Positions 63,853-64,000 of a DNA stretch of 64,000 nucleotides are shown here, in pieces. Made by a program: the position numbers and the translations under genes. The notes beneath the pieces were generated by a model that saw only the letters and a program-made list of their open reading frames with translations, was not told where the DNA came from and made no database searches. The stretch lies in assembly GCF_904848585.1 (NCBI RefSeq), contig NZ_CAJHCR010000005.1:186001-250000 (forward strand). The letters are read 5' to 3'. The DNA is from Paraburkholderia kirstenboschensis (GTDB lineage: Bacteria; Pseudomonadota; Gammaproteobacteria; Burkholderiales; Burkholderiaceae). How positions within the stretch are numbered: position 1 is the stretch's first letter; each line of letters begins with the position of its first letter.

Positions 63853-64000
63853 GAATCGACGTCCGCGATCAGCATGTAGCCGACGCCCCACACTGTCTTG
63901 ATGAAGCGCGGCTTGGACGGATCGTCCTCGACGATCTGCCGCAAGCGCAGCACCTGCACGTCGATGCTGCGATCGAGCGCATCGTGATCGCGCCCTCGCG
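63849..64000 (-). CDS. OmpR-family response regulator, C-terminal end only
   Basis: The last 49 codons of a response regulator truncated by the right edge. The reading contains DALDRSIDVQVLRLRQIVED, then SKPRFIKTVWGVGYML, the end of an OmpR/PhoB winged-helix DNA-binding domain, and stops with DVDS. Its TGA overlaps the ATG of the EnvZ-like kinase gene. The receiver domain is outside the window. Confidence 0.9.
   Translation of the reverse strand, partial: RGRDHDALDRSIDVQVLRLRQIVEDDPSKPRFIKTVWGVGYMLIADVDS

Overview
The window is high-GC DNA from a betaproteobacterium, most likely Paraburkholderia/Burkholderia. The evidence is OmpC-like Burkholderia porins, a leucine/isovalerate (liu) operon paired with a TetR regulator instead of MerR LiuR, a cellulose operon in the order bcsD-P-Q-A-B-Z-C, protocatechuate/gallate 4,5-cleavage genes, and many LysR regulators. 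I see no rRNA, tRNA, insertion sequence, prophage or CRISPR array. Genes are dense and read as ordinary chromosomal or secondary-replicon accessory metabolism.

Left part (1-21 kb): a truncated porin, a small lipoprotein and a PhnD-like binding protein precede the minus-strand operon liuA-liuB-liuC-liuD (isovaleryl-CoA to HMG-CoA). A TetR regulator diverges from this operon across a region holding a perfect palindrome. Then come a DUF72 protein, a DAHP synthase (TTG start), HU, a membrane GGDEF-EAL protein, a DUF899 protein, two LysR regulators with an MFS transporter and an AhpD-like protein, a cupin and a small lipoprotein.

Middle (21-41 kb): a TetR/metallo-hydrolase divergent pair is followed by aromatic catabolism in two blocks. 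Block one is a minus-strand set of 2-pyrone-4,6-dicarboxylate (PDC) hydrolase, DctA-type dicarboxylate carrier and porin, divergent from a LysR gene with an LTTR-box palindrome just upstream. Block two is ligB-ligA plus an aromatic-acid MFS carrier, divergent from a GntR gene whose end overlaps an unusual LysR-type gene with two HTH domains; galD (4-oxalomesaconate tautomerase) follows. Together they cover ring cleavage, PDC opening and tautomerisation. No CHMS dehydrogenase, OMA hydratase or CHA aldolase is present here. A DUF2891 protein, a PRC-barrel protein, DNA polymerase II and a phospholipase C-type phosphoesterase lie between the blocks.

Right part (41-64 kb): a second membrane GGDEF-EAL protein diverges from a complete type I cellulose operon (bcsD, bcsP, bcsQ, bcsA, bcsB, bcsZ, bcsC), tightly packed with ATGA-type overlaps from bcsP through bcsA. 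BcsC is enlarged to 1600 residues by an insert of about 300 residues rich in Pro, Gln and Tyr. Beyond it are a DUF2252 protein, a hybrid histidine kinase with two receiver domains, a small membrane protein, and an EnvZ-like kinase with five near-identical 39-bp repeats in its predicted periplasmic region. Its OmpR-like partner is cut by the window edge.

Most noteworthy: the PDC hydrolase/DctA/porin set, which reads as a possible scavenging operon for extracellular PDC; the double-HTH LysR; the BcsC insert; and the repeat array in the EnvZ-like kinase. All functional statements are inferred from sequence reading alone; no database search was run.
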